A stretch of 64,000 nt of DNA from contig NZ_BJMK01000001.1 in the NCBI RefSeq assembly GCF_006539125.1, forward strand, positions 310,001-374,000, written 5' to 3'. The notes below the pieces were generated by a model, which was given only the letters and a program-made list of their open reading frames with translations, had not been told where the DNA came from and did not search any database. The stretch's first letter is position 1. Every line of letters begins with the position of its first letter. Source of the DNA: Gluconobacter sphaericus NBRC 12467. Lineage in GTDB: Bacteria; Pseudomonadota; Alphaproteobacteria; Acetobacterales; Acetobacteraceae. Shown here piece by piece: positions 43,221-53,124 of this stretch. The position numbers and the translations under genes are program-made.

Positions 43221-45680
43221 TTAGAACTGTGCTGCGACGGTTCCGAAGAATTCGCGCGGGGCTGCGACGAACAGGTTGGCGTTGTCGTCACCCGCTACGG
43301 ATGCTGCGCCATAGACGCCACCGATATAGTTCTGGTTGTACAGGTTGGTGATTCCGAAGGAGGTCTTCAGGCTCTGGGCGAAGCCGACCTTGCCGAAATC
43401 GTAAGCAACGTTGAGGTTTGATGTCCAGTAAGCCGGGATCTGCTCATCGTTGGTGTAGGTCATCTGACGTGCGCTTGTGTACGTCGTGTTGAAGTTGAAG
43501 GTCGCGTGGTGCCACGTGTAGCTCACGTCAGCCTTGTACATGAACTTCGGGTAGTAGACCTGCTGCTTGCCTTTGATGTTAACGTAACCGCCGTTATACG
43601 GCAGATGCGTGTCTTCGTAGGTGGCATCGTTCCAGCTGAAGCTGTTGGTGATGGCCAGACCGGGCAGTGGACGGAACGTACCGGCGACGTCTGCGCCGTT
43701 CATGGTTTCACGACCTACATTCATGAATGAACTGTAGGTGTTGCCAGTTGAGCCGCTGGTGATGGCAGCAAGGCGGTTATAGTAATCGGTGTGGTAAAAA
43801 TCGGCACTTCCGGAGAAGAAGTGGGAGTTGAACCGGTATCCGACCACGTAATTCCAAGTACGCTCGGGGCGCAGGGATTTTTTGTTTTCGTCAAAGACCG
43901 TCTGTGCGGGGTTGGAGGCGCTTCCGAGGCCGGACCAGGGTGAGCCGCTGGAGCTCTGGGCCGAGTAGTCATAGGCGCGCATGTTTTCAGCGATATCGAA
44001 ATAAACTTCGTGCTGATTGAGGAAGTGGTAGTCAAAGTTGAAATGCGGGAGGAATGCGTTCGCGGCTGTCAGGTTGCCGGAAGCAGGGTGGCTGTAATAG
44101 ACGCCCCATGAAGAGAGCGTGCTGGTGTTATCGACGCTGGTTCCACCATGTGTTGTCTGCAGCAGGGAGCGGAAGCCTGCTTCAACGGTCATGCCCGGAA
44201 TGATCTGGTATGTGTCCTGCAGATAGAACTGGAACGTGTTGGTGTTGAAGGAATCCGCCCACCAGGTCGTGCCGTTTTTGAAGTCGGCGATGGAAGAATG
44301 CGGTGTATTGACGCCGTCTTCATACATCATCATCGGGTAGTTGAAGCGATCGTTCTCGTACCAGATGCCGGTCTTGATATCGTTGTGATGACCGGCATGG
44401 ATGTCGAAGTTCTGGACGAAACCTAGACGGCGGACGTCGGGATGACCGGTTTCCATCGCCATCGGGACCTGTGAGGTCGGCGAGATCAGGAACGGGTTGG
44501 TGGCGCTGTAATCACCGTTCGAGACATGCGCGTAGGCGATTGTCTTGGATGTCACGTTGGGGAAGAGCTGGAATTCGCCCGTGATGGCTGAGAGGTAGTT
44601 TCTCTGGGTCTGAGTGCCGTCATAGGCGTAATCGCCGATTTCGTCGTTCGACAGAACGCCTTCAAGACCAGCGGGGACACCGCCATTCTGGGCGTAATAG
44701 GCGTATTCCTTGGCGAGGGCGTAATTGGGTTTCAGATAGGTCGTGTTGCGTCCCATCTTCTGCCACATGTTCTTCGTCAGGCTGAGGTAGTTGTACTGCT
44801 CGAAATTCGAGTAGTCGAAGACAGCTGTGATCTTGCCGCGGTCACCGACGGGCTGGACCAGTTTGAAATTGGCCTGCTGCTCCTGCTGGTCCCCGTATCC
44901 TTTCCAAAGATCCTGATCCGTGCGGGCATAGGCGGCGTAGAATTTGGTGCCGCTGGCGTTCAGCTTGCCACTGTCGACCCGGCCGAAGGTTCTGAAGCCG
45001 TTATAGCTGCCGAAGAGCTGGCTGATCTGACCGCCGGCTTTGTCGGACGGATCCGCTGAGGTGAAGGTGATGGCGCCGCCAAGGGTCTGTGCCGAGGGTG
45101 TGTCCAGAGCGCCTGCGCCCTGGGACATGGTCAGGCTGCTGATGTTTTCCTGGATTTCCATCTGGTCGACACCGAGGCCGTTCCAGTTATGGAAGCCCTG
45201 GCCGCCCATCGGGATGCCGTCGAGCGAGACGCCGAGCTGGGTCTGGTTGAAGCCGCGGACATAGAGAGTGTTGGCGACCGTATCGAGACCGAAAGCGTCA
45301 TCGGAGGCGAAGTTCGCGCCGGGTGTTGTGAGGGCGAGGATCTGCATCGGGCTGGTGCCGGCGACGAAGTGATCCATTGTTTCTCGTGTGACGACTTCCA
45401 CCGCGCTGTGAGAGCCTCTGCGCTGTGCATGAATGGTCATGTCTTCGGAGCCGGACGCCACTTCTACGTGTTTGTGGGTACGGGCAGGCTGCGTGCGGTG
45501 TGCGGGCGCTGTGGTCCGGCTGTGATTCGAACGATGCGGATGCGTTGTATGACTGGTAGTTGCGGCGTGAGTCGGGCTGATCAGAAGGCCGATCAACGCG
45601 ACACCGGATAAGAGATATCGTCCCAAGTCTGAATGCACGGGTTGGTCCCAATTCTTGTCCAAGTAAATCCTGAAAGTCAC
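43221..45680 (-). CDS. TonB-dependent outer membrane receptor
   Basis: Imports a scarce ligand using TonB energy. 819 residues from a GTG: a signal sequence (hydrophobic run near 22-39), a His/Thr-rich spacer, plug domain at about 80-215 with Tyr-Val-Arg-Gly-Phe-Asn and Asp-Gly-Ile-Pro-Met-Gly, then a 22-strand barrel ending in Gln-Phe. The plug motif suggests the broad siderophore/cobalamin class, and neighbours give no ligand. In-frame alternatives are TTG at 45662 and GTG at 45638. It is flanked on both sides by AT-rich DNA. Confidence 0.9.
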   Translation of the reverse strand: MTFRIYLDKNWDQPVHSDLGRYLLSGVALIGLLISPTHAATTSHTTHPHRSNHSRTTAPAHRTQPARTHKHVEVASGSEDMTIHAQRRGSHSAVEVVTRETMDHFVAGTSPMQILALTTPGANFASDDAFGLDTVANTLYVRGFNQTQLGVSLDGIPMGGQGFHNWNGLGVDQMEIQENISSLTMSQGAGALDTPSAQTLGGAITFTSADPSDKAGGQISQLFGSYNGFRTFGRVDSGKLNASGTKFYAAYARTDQDLWKGYGDQQEQQANFKLVQPVGDRGKITAVFDYSNFEQYNYLSLTKNMWQKMGRNTTYLKPNYALAKEYAYYAQNGGVPAGLEGVLSNDEIGDYAYDGTQTQRNYLSAITGEFQLFPNVTSKTIAYAHVSNGDYSATNPFLISPTSQVPMAMETGHPDVRRLGFVQNFDIHAGHHNDIKTGIWYENDRFNYPMMMYEDGVNTPHSSIADFKNGTTWWADSFNTNTFQFYLQDTYQIIPGMTVEAGFRSLLQTTHGGTSVDNTSTLSSWGVYYSHPASGNLTAANAFLPHFNFDYHFLNQHEVYFDIAENMRAYDYSAQSSSGSPWSGLGSASNPAQTVFDENKKSLRPERTWNYVVGYRFNSHFFSGSADFYHTDYYNRLAAITSGSTGNTYSSFMNVGRETMNGADVAGTFRPLPGLAITNSFSWNDATYEDTHLPYNGGYVNIKGKQQVYYPKFMYKADVSYTWHHATFNFNTTYTSARQMTYTNDEQIPAYWTSNLNVAYDFGKVGFAQSLKTSFGITNLYNQNYIGGVYGAASVAGDDNANLFVAAPREFFGTVAAQF

Positions 45681-46120
45681 GCTACGTCATAAAAATGAAA
45701 TATCACAAGATATTTGCCGAAAAAATCGTGCAGTTTTTCCGTTATGTTTCATAAATACATCACCTTCCGTCTCAGTTCAGTAGGAAGGAGGGGCGTTGTT
45801 TTTTATGAATACAGTTAAATATATAGTCGGTATTCAAGTGGAATGATTTTTATTAATTTCATTATTAAAAACAAATTCTTGAAAGAATTTTAATTTATAC
45901 CAGCACGAATGGCGTCGGTTTGTAATGAGAGCGTTCTATTTTCGTATACGATTTCTTGGGAGCTCTTTGAAATCCGCTCTGGGAGACGGTTTTTTCTGTG
46001 GAATGAAGTCTGACGCGGGGAGAAGACTTGACCCGGTGATCAGCCGGGTCGGGATTGGGTGCCTGTGGGGGTACCGGGTAGGGGTACTGAAAAAATCAGT
46101 TCAGAAATATCAAGCGAAAA
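45681..46120. other. 440-base intergenic region upstream of the TonB receptor
   Basis: The first 230 bases are very AT-rich. Two perfect inverted repeats stand out: AAATATC-N4-GATATTT (45698-45715), close to the receptor start and a plausible operator, and AAATTCTT-GA-AAGAATTT (45873-45890). A GC-rich hairpin GACCCGG-N7-CCGGGTC sits at 46030-46050. No classical Fur box and no gene are seen; a 70-codon plus-strand frame at 45925 lacks a ribosome site. Confidence 0.6.
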
Positions 46121-46534
46121 TCAGAAGATTTCCTTGATCAGATCGTTGCCGATGCTGAATCCGGCACCGGCTTCGACAGAACGGGCGAATCCGGAATTGA
46201 GGATGTTCGAAATGAAATTGTTGTCCGGTACGGACTGGACCGGCTGGACAGGGGCCTGCTCTGTCGGGGCCTGATAGGTGGGCTGTGTACTGTAGTCCGG
46301 TTGGGCATTGGCGAGGGCGGCGTGGAGCTGTTGCAGGAGGTTTGTGACCTGCTGCTGTTCGGCCTGGAAGGCGAGGGCGAGTTCGCGCAGGTCGAGGGAC
46401 CATTCGCGGGCCTGCATGTCGCCGGTCTGGGCTGCGGCCTGCATTTTGGACCCCAGGGCCTGAAGGGCCTGGGCGGACTGCTGTGCCTGTTGCTGGAGTT
46501 GGTTGTAGGTCTGCTCGATTGTCTGGACGTCCAT
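46121..46534 (-). CDS. Gln-rich coiled-coil protein of unknown function
   Basis: 137 residues, no family recognised. Residues 1-85 are one long helical, Gln/Ala/Leu-rich coiled coil starting Met-Asp-Val-Gln-Thr-Ile-Glu-Gln. Residues 88-115 are Pro/Gln/Thr rich, and the last 25 are a short Gly/Phe-containing tail. No signal or membrane segment. ATG 46534 is chosen for its GGAAG ribosome site; the frame stays open further upstream but that runs into uvrB. Divergent from uvrB. Confidence 0.7.
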   Translation of the reverse strand: MDVQTIEQTYNQLQQQAQQSAQALQALGSKMQAAAQTGDMQAREWSLDLRELALAFQAEQQQVTNLLQQLHAALANAQPDYSTQPTYQAPTEQAPVQPVQSVPDNNFISNILNSGFARSVEAGAGFSIGNDLIKEIF

Positions 46535-46700
46535 GACGGTTCTTCCTTCAGAGATGCGGGAGTGTTGATACCTCTGGGGAACGAGTCTCTCCATCCCTTT
46601 CAGCAATAAGTTGTCATAAAGATACGCAGGTGGAATGCTGTCTTTATGGAAGAGGGTAGGGAAGGCTCTTGCTGTCCGTGATGCGCTTTCCCATCTTGGC

Positions 46701-48914
46701 ATGATGGCCATAAAAGAATCCTCGTCCGTCCGTAATGCGACTGCAATGCCGATGACCCAGTTTTTGCCGGAGCGGCAGCCTGCGAAAGCGAAGACGCGTA
46801 AATTCGTTGTTAAATCGGATTACGAGCCCGCGGGCGATCAGCCGACGGCGATTGCGGAGCTTGTGCGGGGCGTTGAGGGCGGTGAGCGGGACCAGGTCCT
46901 GCTTGGCGTTACGGGCTCGGGCAAGACGTTCAGTATGGCGAAAGTCATTGAGGCGACGCAGAAGCCGACGCTGATTCTGGCGCCGAACAAGACACTTGCG
47001 GCGCAGCTTTACGGGGAGATGAAGCAGTTCTTCCCGGATAATGCGGTCGAGTATTTCGTATCTTACTACGATTACTACCAGCCGGAGGCGTATGTGCCGC
47101 GGTCGGACACGTATATCGAGAAGGACAGCCAGATCAACGAGCAGATCGACCGGATGCGCCATGCCGCCACGCAGGCTCTGCTGGAGCGTAATGACGTTAT
47201 TATCGTGGCGTCCGTCTCCTGTATTTACGGTATTGGCTCGGTCGAGACGTATTCGAAGATGGTGGTGCGGCTTGAGGTTGGCGGGTCCATTGACCGAGAG
47301 CGGCTGATCAAGGCGCTGGTGGAGTTGCAGTACCGGCGCAATGACGCGGCGTTCGAGCGCGGGACGTTCCGGGTGCGGGGCGAGCAGATCGACATCTTCC
47401 CGGTGCAGAACGAGGACCGGGCCTGGCGCGTGTCGCTGTTTGGAGACGAGATCGATCAGATTGTGGAGTTCGATCCGCTGACGGGGAACAAGACGGCGGA
47501 TCTGGCGGAAATCAGCGTTTATGCGAACTCGCATTACGTGACGCCGCGGCCGACGCTCAATCAGGCGATGATCGGGATCAAGAACGAGCTTCGGCAGCGT
47601 TTGGCGCAGTTTACCGAAGACGGAAAACTGTTGGAGGCGGAGCGTCTGTCGCAGCGGACCGCTTTCGATCTGGAAATGATCGAGACGACCGGGGCGTGCA
47701 AGGGGATCGAGAACTACTCGCGCTATCTGTCGGGGCGTGGGCCAGGGGATCCGCCGCCGACGTTGTTTGAATACCTACCGGAAGATGCACTGCTGATCGT
47801 GGATGAAAGTCACGTCACGGTACCGCAGATTGGTGGCATGGAGCGTGGGGACAGGGCGCGGAAAAGCGTGCTGTCGGATTATGGGTTCCGTCTGCCGTCT
47901 TGCATCGATAACCGTCCTTTGGCCTTCGGGGAGTGGAATGCGTTTCGGCCACAGTCGATTTTCGTGTCGGCGACGCCGGGGCCGTGGGAAATGGAGCAGA
48001 CAGGCGGTGTGTTTGCCGAGCAGATCATCCGTCCAACGGGGCTGATTGATCCGGTGACGGATGTACGGCCTGTCGAAGGTCAGGTCGATGATCTGCTGCA
48101 TGAATGTCGGGATGCGATCAGCAAGGGTGGGCGCGTTCTGGTCACGACGCTGACCAAGCGGATGGCCGAGGATCTGACGGACTATCTGGGCGAAGCCGGC
48201 ATCAAGGTCCGGTATCTGCATTCGGATGTGGATACGCTGGAGCGGATTGAGATTATTCGTGATCTGCGGCTTGGGGCGTTTGACGTTCTGGTGGGGATCA
48301 ACCTGCTGCGTGAGGGGCTGGATATTCCGGAATGTTCGGTCGTGGCCATTCTCGACGCCGACAAGGAAGGGTTCCTGCGGTCCAAGACATCGCTGATCCA
48401 GACGATCGGGCGTGCAGCGCGCAACGTCGATGGGCGTGTGCTGCTCTATGCGGACAAGATGACGGACAGTCTGAAATACGCGATCGAGGAGACGGCGCGG
48501 CGTCGGGCCAAGCAGACGGAATGGAATGAGGCGCACGGGATTACGCCGATGACGGTGCGCTCGAAGATTGGCGATGCGCTGTCGTCGGTGTTCGAGCAGG
48601 ACTACGTGACGGTGGCGCCGGACGGGTCTGGTGATACGGAGCAGTTTGTTGGCAAGTCGCTGCCGGCGACGATCCAGGATCTGGAAAAGCGGATGCGGGA
48701 GGCTGCGGCCAATCTTGACTTTGAACAGGCTGCGCGTCTGCGCGACGAGGTCAAGCGTCTGGAGGCGATCGATATGGGGCTGGAGCCGCCACCGATTGCC
48801 TCCTCGACTGCCGGGCGGCCGGGAGCGCGGAAGGCGCCGAAGACGCCTGTGCCGCTGGGGCCTGGTGGGGGCGGCTACGATCCGGCGAAGAAGAAGCGTG
48901 GCCGGGGGCGCTGA
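46701..48914 (+). CDS. uvrB: Excinuclease ABC subunit B
   Basis: DNA-damage verification helicase of nucleotide excision repair. Walker A Gly-Val-Thr-Gly-Ser-Gly-Lys-Thr near residue 69, the beta-hairpin motif [10 protein letters not shown] near 120, helicase motifs V and VI (Ile-Gly-Arg-Ala-Ala-Arg-Asn) and a C-terminal UVR domain. ATG 46701 (737 residues) is used; ATG 46746 would remove 15 non-conserved residues. No clear GTTC-N7-GTTC SOS box was found in the 166 bases upstream. Confidence 0.96.
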   Translation: MMAIKESSSVRNATAMPMTQFLPERQPAKAKTRKFVVKSDYEPAGDQPTAIAELVRGVEGGERDQVLLGVTGSGKTFSMAKVIEATQKPTLILAPNKTLAAQLYGEMKQFFPDNAVEYFVSYYDYYQPEAYVPRSDTYIEKDSQINEQIDRMRHAATQALLERNDVIIVASVSCIYGIGSVETYSKMVVRLEVGGSIDRERLIKALVELQYRRNDAAFERGTFRVRGEQIDIFPVQNEDRAWRVSLFGDEIDQIVEFDPLTGNKTADLAEISVYANSHYVTPRPTLNQAMIGIKNELRQRLAQFTEDGKLLEAERLSQRTAFDLEMIETTGACKGIENYSRYLSGRGPGDPPPTLFEYLPEDALLIVDESHVTVPQIGGMERGDRARKSVLSDYGFRLPSCIDNRPLAFGEWNAFRPQSIFVSATPGPWEMEQTGGVFAEQIIRPTGLIDPVTDVRPVEGQVDDLLHECRDAISKGGRVLVTTLTKRMAEDLTDYLGEAGIKVRYLHSDVDTLERIEIIRDLRLGAFDVLVGINLLREGLDIPECSVVAILDADKEGFLRSKTSLIQTIGRAARNVDGRVLLYADKMTDSLKYAIEETARRRAKQTEWNEAHGITPMTVRSKIGDALSSVFEQDYVTVAPDGSGDTEQFVGKSLPATIQDLEKRMREAAANLDFEQAARLRDEVKRLEAIDMGLEPPPIASSTAGRPGARKAPKTPVPLGPGGGGYDPAKKKRGRGR

Positions 48915-49018
48915 TCCGGGCCATACGGTCTTTTCGTTTTTTGGACGTGGTTGGTTTTTTCAGGATCTGAACATGGGTTTTTCGTTGCGGGTTCCTTCGT
49001 TTTTGGCAGGTTGGGCGC

Positions 49019-49540
49019 ATGGCTGAGAAGACGCCGCTGTCGCATTATCTGTCGCCGAAGGGGGCTGCCGTTATGCGCGCTGAGCTGAAAGAGCTGGCGC
49101 AGAAGGAGCGGCCGCGGATTGTGGAGATCGTGTCCTGGGCGGCGGGGAATGGCGATCGCTCAGAAAATGCGGACTATCAGTACGGCAAGCGCCGGTTGCG
49201 GGAGATCGACCGGCGGATGCGGTTTCTGGGCAAGCGGTTGGAAAATGCGGTGATCGTGGATCCTGCGGCCCAGACGACGCGGGATCGTGTGTTTTTCGGG
49301 GCGACCGTGACGTATGTGGACGAGGATGACGTCGAGCATACCGTGACGATCCTTGGCGTGGACGAGTCCGATCTGGTGCGCGGGGAGGTCAGTTTGGTGT
49401 CGCCTGTTGCGCGGGCGCTGATGCGGACGCGTGTGGGCGATGTTGCGATGTTGCAGACCCCGCGTGGGCCGGTCGAGATCGAGATTCTGAAGATTGTTTA
49501 TCCGGTGGCTGCGGCGTCTTCTGACGAGAGCCATGCTTAA
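49019..49540 (+). CDS. greB: Transcription elongation factor GreB
   Basis: Rescues backtracked RNA polymerase by stimulating transcript cleavage. N-terminal coiled coil with the acidic tip Gly-Asn-Gly-Asp-Arg-Ser-Glu-Asn-Ala-Asp-Tyr near residue 42-52, then the FKBP-like C-terminal domain. The Tyr-Gly-Lys-Arg-Arg-Leu-Arg-Glu-Ile-Asp-Arg-Arg signature is GreB rather than GreA. 173 residues. Stands 104 bases after uvrB. Confidence 0.93.
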   Translation: MAEKTPLSHYLSPKGAAVMRAELKELAQKERPRIVEIVSWAAGNGDRSENADYQYGKRRLREIDRRMRFLGKRLENAVIVDPAAQTTRDRVFFGATVTYVDEDDVEHTVTILGVDESDLVRGEVSLVSPVARALMRTRVGDVAMLQTPRGPVEIEILKIVYPVAAASSDESHA

Positions 49541-49844
49541 TCGTATGCTCGGTCGCGAGGGGCAGGGGCTGCCTGGTGGCGCGGACTGTAACGGGAATAT
49601 AGGCGTGTCTGCGGAGAGAGCGCTTTCTGCTTGTATTTCGAATTTTGCAGTCTGATGGGATGTTTTTTCGGCTGCGAGAGGTTGCTTCCTGTCGGAATCG
49701 CTACGCCGGACGGAGGGCTTGGAATATGGCGTGTCTTGAGGCGGTCAGGGGTGGGAATTTCGCAGAAGAGGGATTTTGAAAAACCGGGGCATGCGGTTAC
49801 AGAGGACTGGACCACTCCTCTTTTCTCCCTGCCGGAGTTTTCCG
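49541..49844. other. 304-base gap between greB and gshB
   Basis: No gene with a ribosome site was found on either strand. A plus frame that begins at 49776 is only the gshB frame read upstream of its real start. The last 100 bases presumably contain the gshB promoter, but no convincing hexamers were seen. Confidence 0.5.
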
Positions 49845-50822
49845 ATGTCCCGTTCTCTTCGCGTTGCTGTTCAGATGGATCCTCTGGAGTACGTCAATAT
49901 TGATGGTGACTCCACGTTTGCGATGATGCTTGAGGCGCAGGCACGCGGCTATGAGCTGTGGGTTTATCCGGTGACGACGCTGAGCCTTGTCGAGGGGCAA
50001 GATAAAGGTGGGCGTGTGCAGGCCCGCGCGCGTCGTGTCGAGGTGCGGCGCGAGCGGGGCAATCATGCGACGTTCGGTGAGGAGCAGGTGCTGGACCTGG
50101 GGCAGACGGATGTGATCCTGATGCGCCAGGATCCGCCGTTCGACATGGGCTACATTACGGCTACGCATATACTTGAGCATGTGCATGGCGTGGGTGAGGG
50201 GCGGTCGCTGGTGGTGAATGATCCGGTGGCCGTGCGCAATGCGCCAGAAAAGCTGCTGGTGACGCATTTTCCACATCTGATGCCGCCGACGCTCGTGACA
50301 TGGGATACGCGTGAAATTCTGGCGTTCCGCGAGAAGTATCAGGACATCATCGTCAAGCCGCTTTATGGCAATGGCGGATCGGGGATTTTCCGGATCAAGC
50401 CGGATGATGAGAATCTTGGTGCGTTGCTGGAGATGCATTTCGCGCGTTCGCGTGAGCCGCTCATGATCCAGCGTTACGAACCGGCCGTGCGTCAGGGGGA
50501 CAAGCGCATCATCCTGGTGGATGGCGAGGCGATTGGCGCGATCAACCGGGTTCCAGCGACGGGTGAGGCACGGTCGAACATGCATGTGGGCGGTCGGGCC
50601 ATGAGCGTGGAACTGACGCCGCGGGACAGGGAAATCTGTGAGTCGATCGGGCCGTATCTGCGCGATCATGGCCTGATTTTCACAGGGATCGACGTGATTG
50701 GTAACTGGCTGACGGAAATCAACGTCACATCGCCGACCGGCCTGCAGGAGCTGGACCGTTTTGATGGGATCAACAGCGCCGGGCTAATCTGGGATGCGAT
50801 CGAGCGGCGTGTTCTGGCCTAA
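49845..50822 (+). CDS. gshB: Glutathione synthase
   Basis: ATP-grasp ligase joining gamma-glutamylcysteine and glycine. 325 residues. It starts Arg-Val-Ala-Val-Gln-Met-Asp-Pro-Leu, as GshB does. The ATP-binding [10 protein letters not shown] loop is near residue 172 and Glu-Ile-Asn-Val-Thr-Ser-Pro-Thr-Gly is at the metal site near 293. ATG 49845 is set by a GGAG site 8 bases upstream. gshA is not adjacent. Confidence 0.96.
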   Translation: MSRSLRVAVQMDPLEYVNIDGDSTFAMMLEAQARGYELWVYPVTTLSLVEGQDKGGRVQARARRVEVRRERGNHATFGEEQVLDLGQTDVILMRQDPPFDMGYITATHILEHVHGVGEGRSLVVNDPVAVRNAPEKLLVTHFPHLMPPTLVTWDTREILAFREKYQDIIVKPLYGNGGSGIFRIKPDDENLGALLEMHFARSREPLMIQRYEPAVRQGDKRIILVDGEAIGAINRVPATGEARSNMHVGGRAMSVELTPRDREICESIGPYLRDHGLIFTGIDVIGNWLTEINVTSPTGLQELDRFDGINSAGLIWDAIERRVLA

Positions 50823-50831
50823 GGCGCGCGG

Positions 50832-51026
50832 TCAGGATTGATCGTCTTTGGGCGGGGGCGTGTAGCTGAACGGAAGCTGGTCTTCGGATGCATTGTCCTC
50901 GACGGGGACGGGGCGGTCTTTCCCGAGACGGTTGCTCAACCAGGCGATAACCTGCTGGCGGAAATACAGGAAATAAATCCCTGTCCAGATGATGAATGTG
51001 ATCCCTACGAGGGAATAAATCAGCAC
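50832..51026 (-). CDS. Small single-pass membrane protein
   Basis: 64 residues of unknown function. Residues 2-26 are a membrane helix (Ile-Tyr-Ser-Leu-Val-Gly-Ile-Thr-Phe-Ile-Ile-Trp-Thr-Gly-Ile-Tyr), followed by a basic stretch and an acidic, Pro-rich tail. The GTG start at 51026 has a very good GAGGAG site 7 bases upstream; ATG starts further up would precede that site. The shape recalls small respiratory-complex accessory proteins such as CcoQ, but no specific match is claimed. Confidence 0.65.
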   Translation of the reverse strand: MLIYSLVGITFIIWTGIYFLYFRQQVIAWLSNRLGKDRPVPVEDNASEDQLPFSYTPPPKDDQS

Positions 51027-51190
51027 TATTGTTCTCCTCGGGCCTGTCTGAAGCACCGCTTTGAAACGTCTTGCGCACTGCGTGTCTTGCCAGATGCATA
51101 TCCGGGAGGGCAAGAAGGTGCCAATTGAACATGTTCCGGACAGCTCTGGCCTGCTGAGGGCCGGGCGGACAAAGAAGGTCGCATATCATC

Positions 51191-51871
51191 ATGTCCTCAA
51201 CCCTTTCCCCGCGTTCGGCACTGGACGCGGAAGCCGTCAAGACGGCTTATCGTCGATGGGCCCGCGTTTATGATACTGTTTTTGGCGGTATTTCGGGGTA
51301 CGGACGTAAGAGAGCAGTGGCTGCGGTCAATGCCCTGCCAGGCGAGAGGGTTCTGGAAGTCGGCGTTGGAACGGGGCTGGCCCTGCCGTCCTATTCCCGC
51401 GACAAGCGGATCACGGGAATCGATCTTTCCGAAGACATGCTGGAGCGTGCACGCATCCGCGTTCTGCAGGACCATCTGACGAATGTGGATGACCTGCTGG
51501 AAATGGATGCAGAAGCCACGACGTTCGAGGACGACAGCTTCGATATTGCCGTTGCAATGTTCGTCGCCTCTGTCGTGCCGCATCCGGACCGGTTGCTGGC
51601 CGAGCTCAAGCGTGTCGTGAAGCCGGGTGGGCATATCCTGTTCGTCAACCACTTCCTGGCGACGGGCGGTCTGCGTCTTTCGGTCGAGCGGGGTATGGCC
51701 CGCGCGTCGCGTTCGCTGGGCTGGCATCCGGATTTTGCCATTGAATCGCTGCTGCCGCCGGAAGATCTGCGCCGCGCCACGCTGATGCCGGTTCCGCCGG
51801 CGGGGTTGTTTACACTCGTGACATTGCCGCAATGCGAGAGTAAAAGCGACGCAGCAGCCCTGGTCGCCTGA
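51191..51871 (+). CDS. pmtA: Phosphatidylethanolamine N-methyltransferase (PmtA type)
   Basis: Class I SAM methyltransferase expected to make phosphatidylcholine by three methylations of PE at the inner membrane. 226 residues. An N-terminal Tyr-Arg-Arg-Trp-Ala-Arg-Val-Tyr-Asp membrane-contact helix precedes SAM motif I Val-Leu-Glu-Val-Gly-Val-Gly-Thr-Gly near residue 55 and Leu-Lys-Pro-Gly-Gly-like motif III near 140. The Rhodobacter-type Pmt family fits best, but UbiE-like quinone methyltransferases are close relatives. Confidence 0.8.
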   Translation: MSSTLSPRSALDAEAVKTAYRRWARVYDTVFGGISGYGRKRAVAAVNALPGERVLEVGVGTGLALPSYSRDKRITGIDLSEDMLERARIRVLQDHLTNVDDLLEMDAEATTFEDDSFDIAVAMFVASVVPHPDRLLAELKRVVKPGGHILFVNHFLATGGLRLSVERGMARASRSLGWHPDFAIESLLPPEDLRRATLMPVPPAGLFTLVTLPQCESKSDAAALVA

Positions 51872-51957
51872 TCGGCGTTTGGTTCCGCACCTGTGTCGGC
51901 GCCGAGTATTCCGACGCTCGCTGCGGTATTCCTAGTTCAGGGACCGACTACGAGATC

Positions 51958-53124
51958 ATGACTTATCAGGCCGTCGATACTGCCCCAGCCCGTTCTAGCC
52001 GCCGAGTCGGAACGTCTTTCATTCTGCTGGCACTTTTTGCCGGTTTGCTGGGCGGGTCGTTGGCTCTGCCAATGCTTCAGACACATCCCACGAGTGGTCA
52101 GGCGTTTTGCCACGGTATTCTCATGACGTTCTTCGTCATGTGCCCTGCCGCGCTGGGTGGTTTTGGCCAGTGGCTTCTACCGTCTGCGCTGGGGATTAAC
52201 CGGACGGTGCTTCGGGGCCTGACGATGGCCGGGTTCGGGTTTCTGTCTTCCGGGGTCGTGCTGCTTCCGGTTCTGCCGTTCGTAGCTCTGCTGTTGTGGT
52301 CGGTCGGGATCCTGGCTGTAGCGATTGATGTGATCACTACCTGTGTTGAGGGACGGACCTGCCGTTTCCGCGACATGTCGCCGCTGGCCTGGTCGCTGTT
52401 GGCGACCGCTTGCAGCGTTGTTCTCGTGGCGCCGGTTCTGGCAGCGGTTGTGACGCGCGGCATGATGGACGGGATTACAACCACGGCCCTGATCGAGACG
52501 CTGCATCTTCCGGAAACTGCTCTGATGCTGACGCCGGCTCTGGGGCTGGTGGCGTCAGCGCTGCTGTCGCGTTCGTCCGATGGGGGCGCTTCCTGGGTAG
52601 TGGCGCCTTATGTTTTTGGCATCATGGGTATTGGTGGTCCGCTGCTGTGGATGGACGGGCTTTATGGCTCGCTTCCCGCTGGCGTGACGGCCAGCCTTGT
52701 TGTTGTGACGCAGATCGTGCCGTCGATGGTACTGATTTGTGCGCTGTGCCGGGATGTGTGGCAGCAGAAGCGGGATCTGGATGGTGCCGCACTCTGGGCG
52801 ATTGGCAGCATTCTGCTTTTCACGGCGGGATGGCTGTCTGACTGGCTGCCGGGACATTCGGGCGATCATACGGCTGTGGCGTTCGGTGGTATCATGGCGC
52901 TTTGCGGCGGCTTCTATGCTTGGGTTGAGATGCTTCTGCCCCGTCGGATCCCCGTGATGATGAGCCGGCTGCACGCCGGGCTGATGTTGGTCGGGGCGTT
53001 CTGTTCGATCGTGCCGGGCGTTATGATCTATGGTGAGGTTCTTATGGGGATCAGTCTTCTGGCCTTTGGGCTGGTCGGGCTGTTCCTGCTGAGGGAGACC
53101 GGGCGTGCCCGGGTCTCGGCATGA
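51958..53124 (+). CDS. COX1-like membrane protein lacking the CuB/high-spin haem site
   Basis: 388 residues, about 12 membrane helices, aligned by eye to aa3/bo3 oxidase subunit I (usually over 500 residues). Conserved: His52 in His-Gly-Ile-Leu-Met with a Gly-Gly-Phe-Gly-X-Trp follow-up (low-spin haem ligand), and His304, second His of the HFH motif, before Gly-Gly-Phe-Tyr-X-Trp. Lost: HPEVY is Leu184-Pro-Glu-Thr-Ala188; the CuB His-His pair after a conserved Trp is Asp233-Gly234; the high-spin haem His is Gly302. Oxygen reduction is therefore not expected; it may be a cytochrome b-like or assembly-related protein. ATGA overlap with ctaB. Confidence 0.8.
   Translation: MTYQAVDTAPARSSRRVGTSFILLALFAGLLGGSLALPMLQTHPTSGQAFCHGILMTFFVMCPAALGGFGQWLLPSALGINRTVLRGLTMAGFGFLSSGVVLLPVLPFVALLLWSVGILAVAIDVITTCVEGRTCRFRDMSPLAWSLLATACSVVLVAPVLAAVVTRGMMDGITTTALIETLHLPETALMLTPALGLVASALLSRSSDGGASWVVAPYVFGIMGIGGPLLWMDGLYGSLPAGVTASLVVVTQIVPSMVLICALCRDVWQQKRDLDGAALWAIGSILLFTAGWLSDWLPGHSGDHTAVAFGGIMALCGGFYAWVEMLLPRRIPVMMSRLHAGLMLVGAFCSIVPGVMIYGEVLMGISLLAFGLVGLFLLRETGRARVSA

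Noticed and set aside
42952-43291. Three short minus-strand frames (66-75 codons) in the AT-rich gap
   Set aside because: No ribosome site, no similarity pattern, and one overlaps the receptor's 3' hairpin and coding end.
45925-46137. 70-codon plus-strand frame
   Set aside because: No ribosome site and no conserved features; overlaps the end of the opposite Gln-rich gene.
46535-46700. SOS (LexA) box before uvrB
   Set aside because: No GTTC-N7-GTTC or similar alphaproteobacterial box could be found.
49537-49815. 92-codon minus-strand frame between greB and gshB
   Set aside because: Low-complexity, no ribosome site, unlike neighbouring codon use in its second half.
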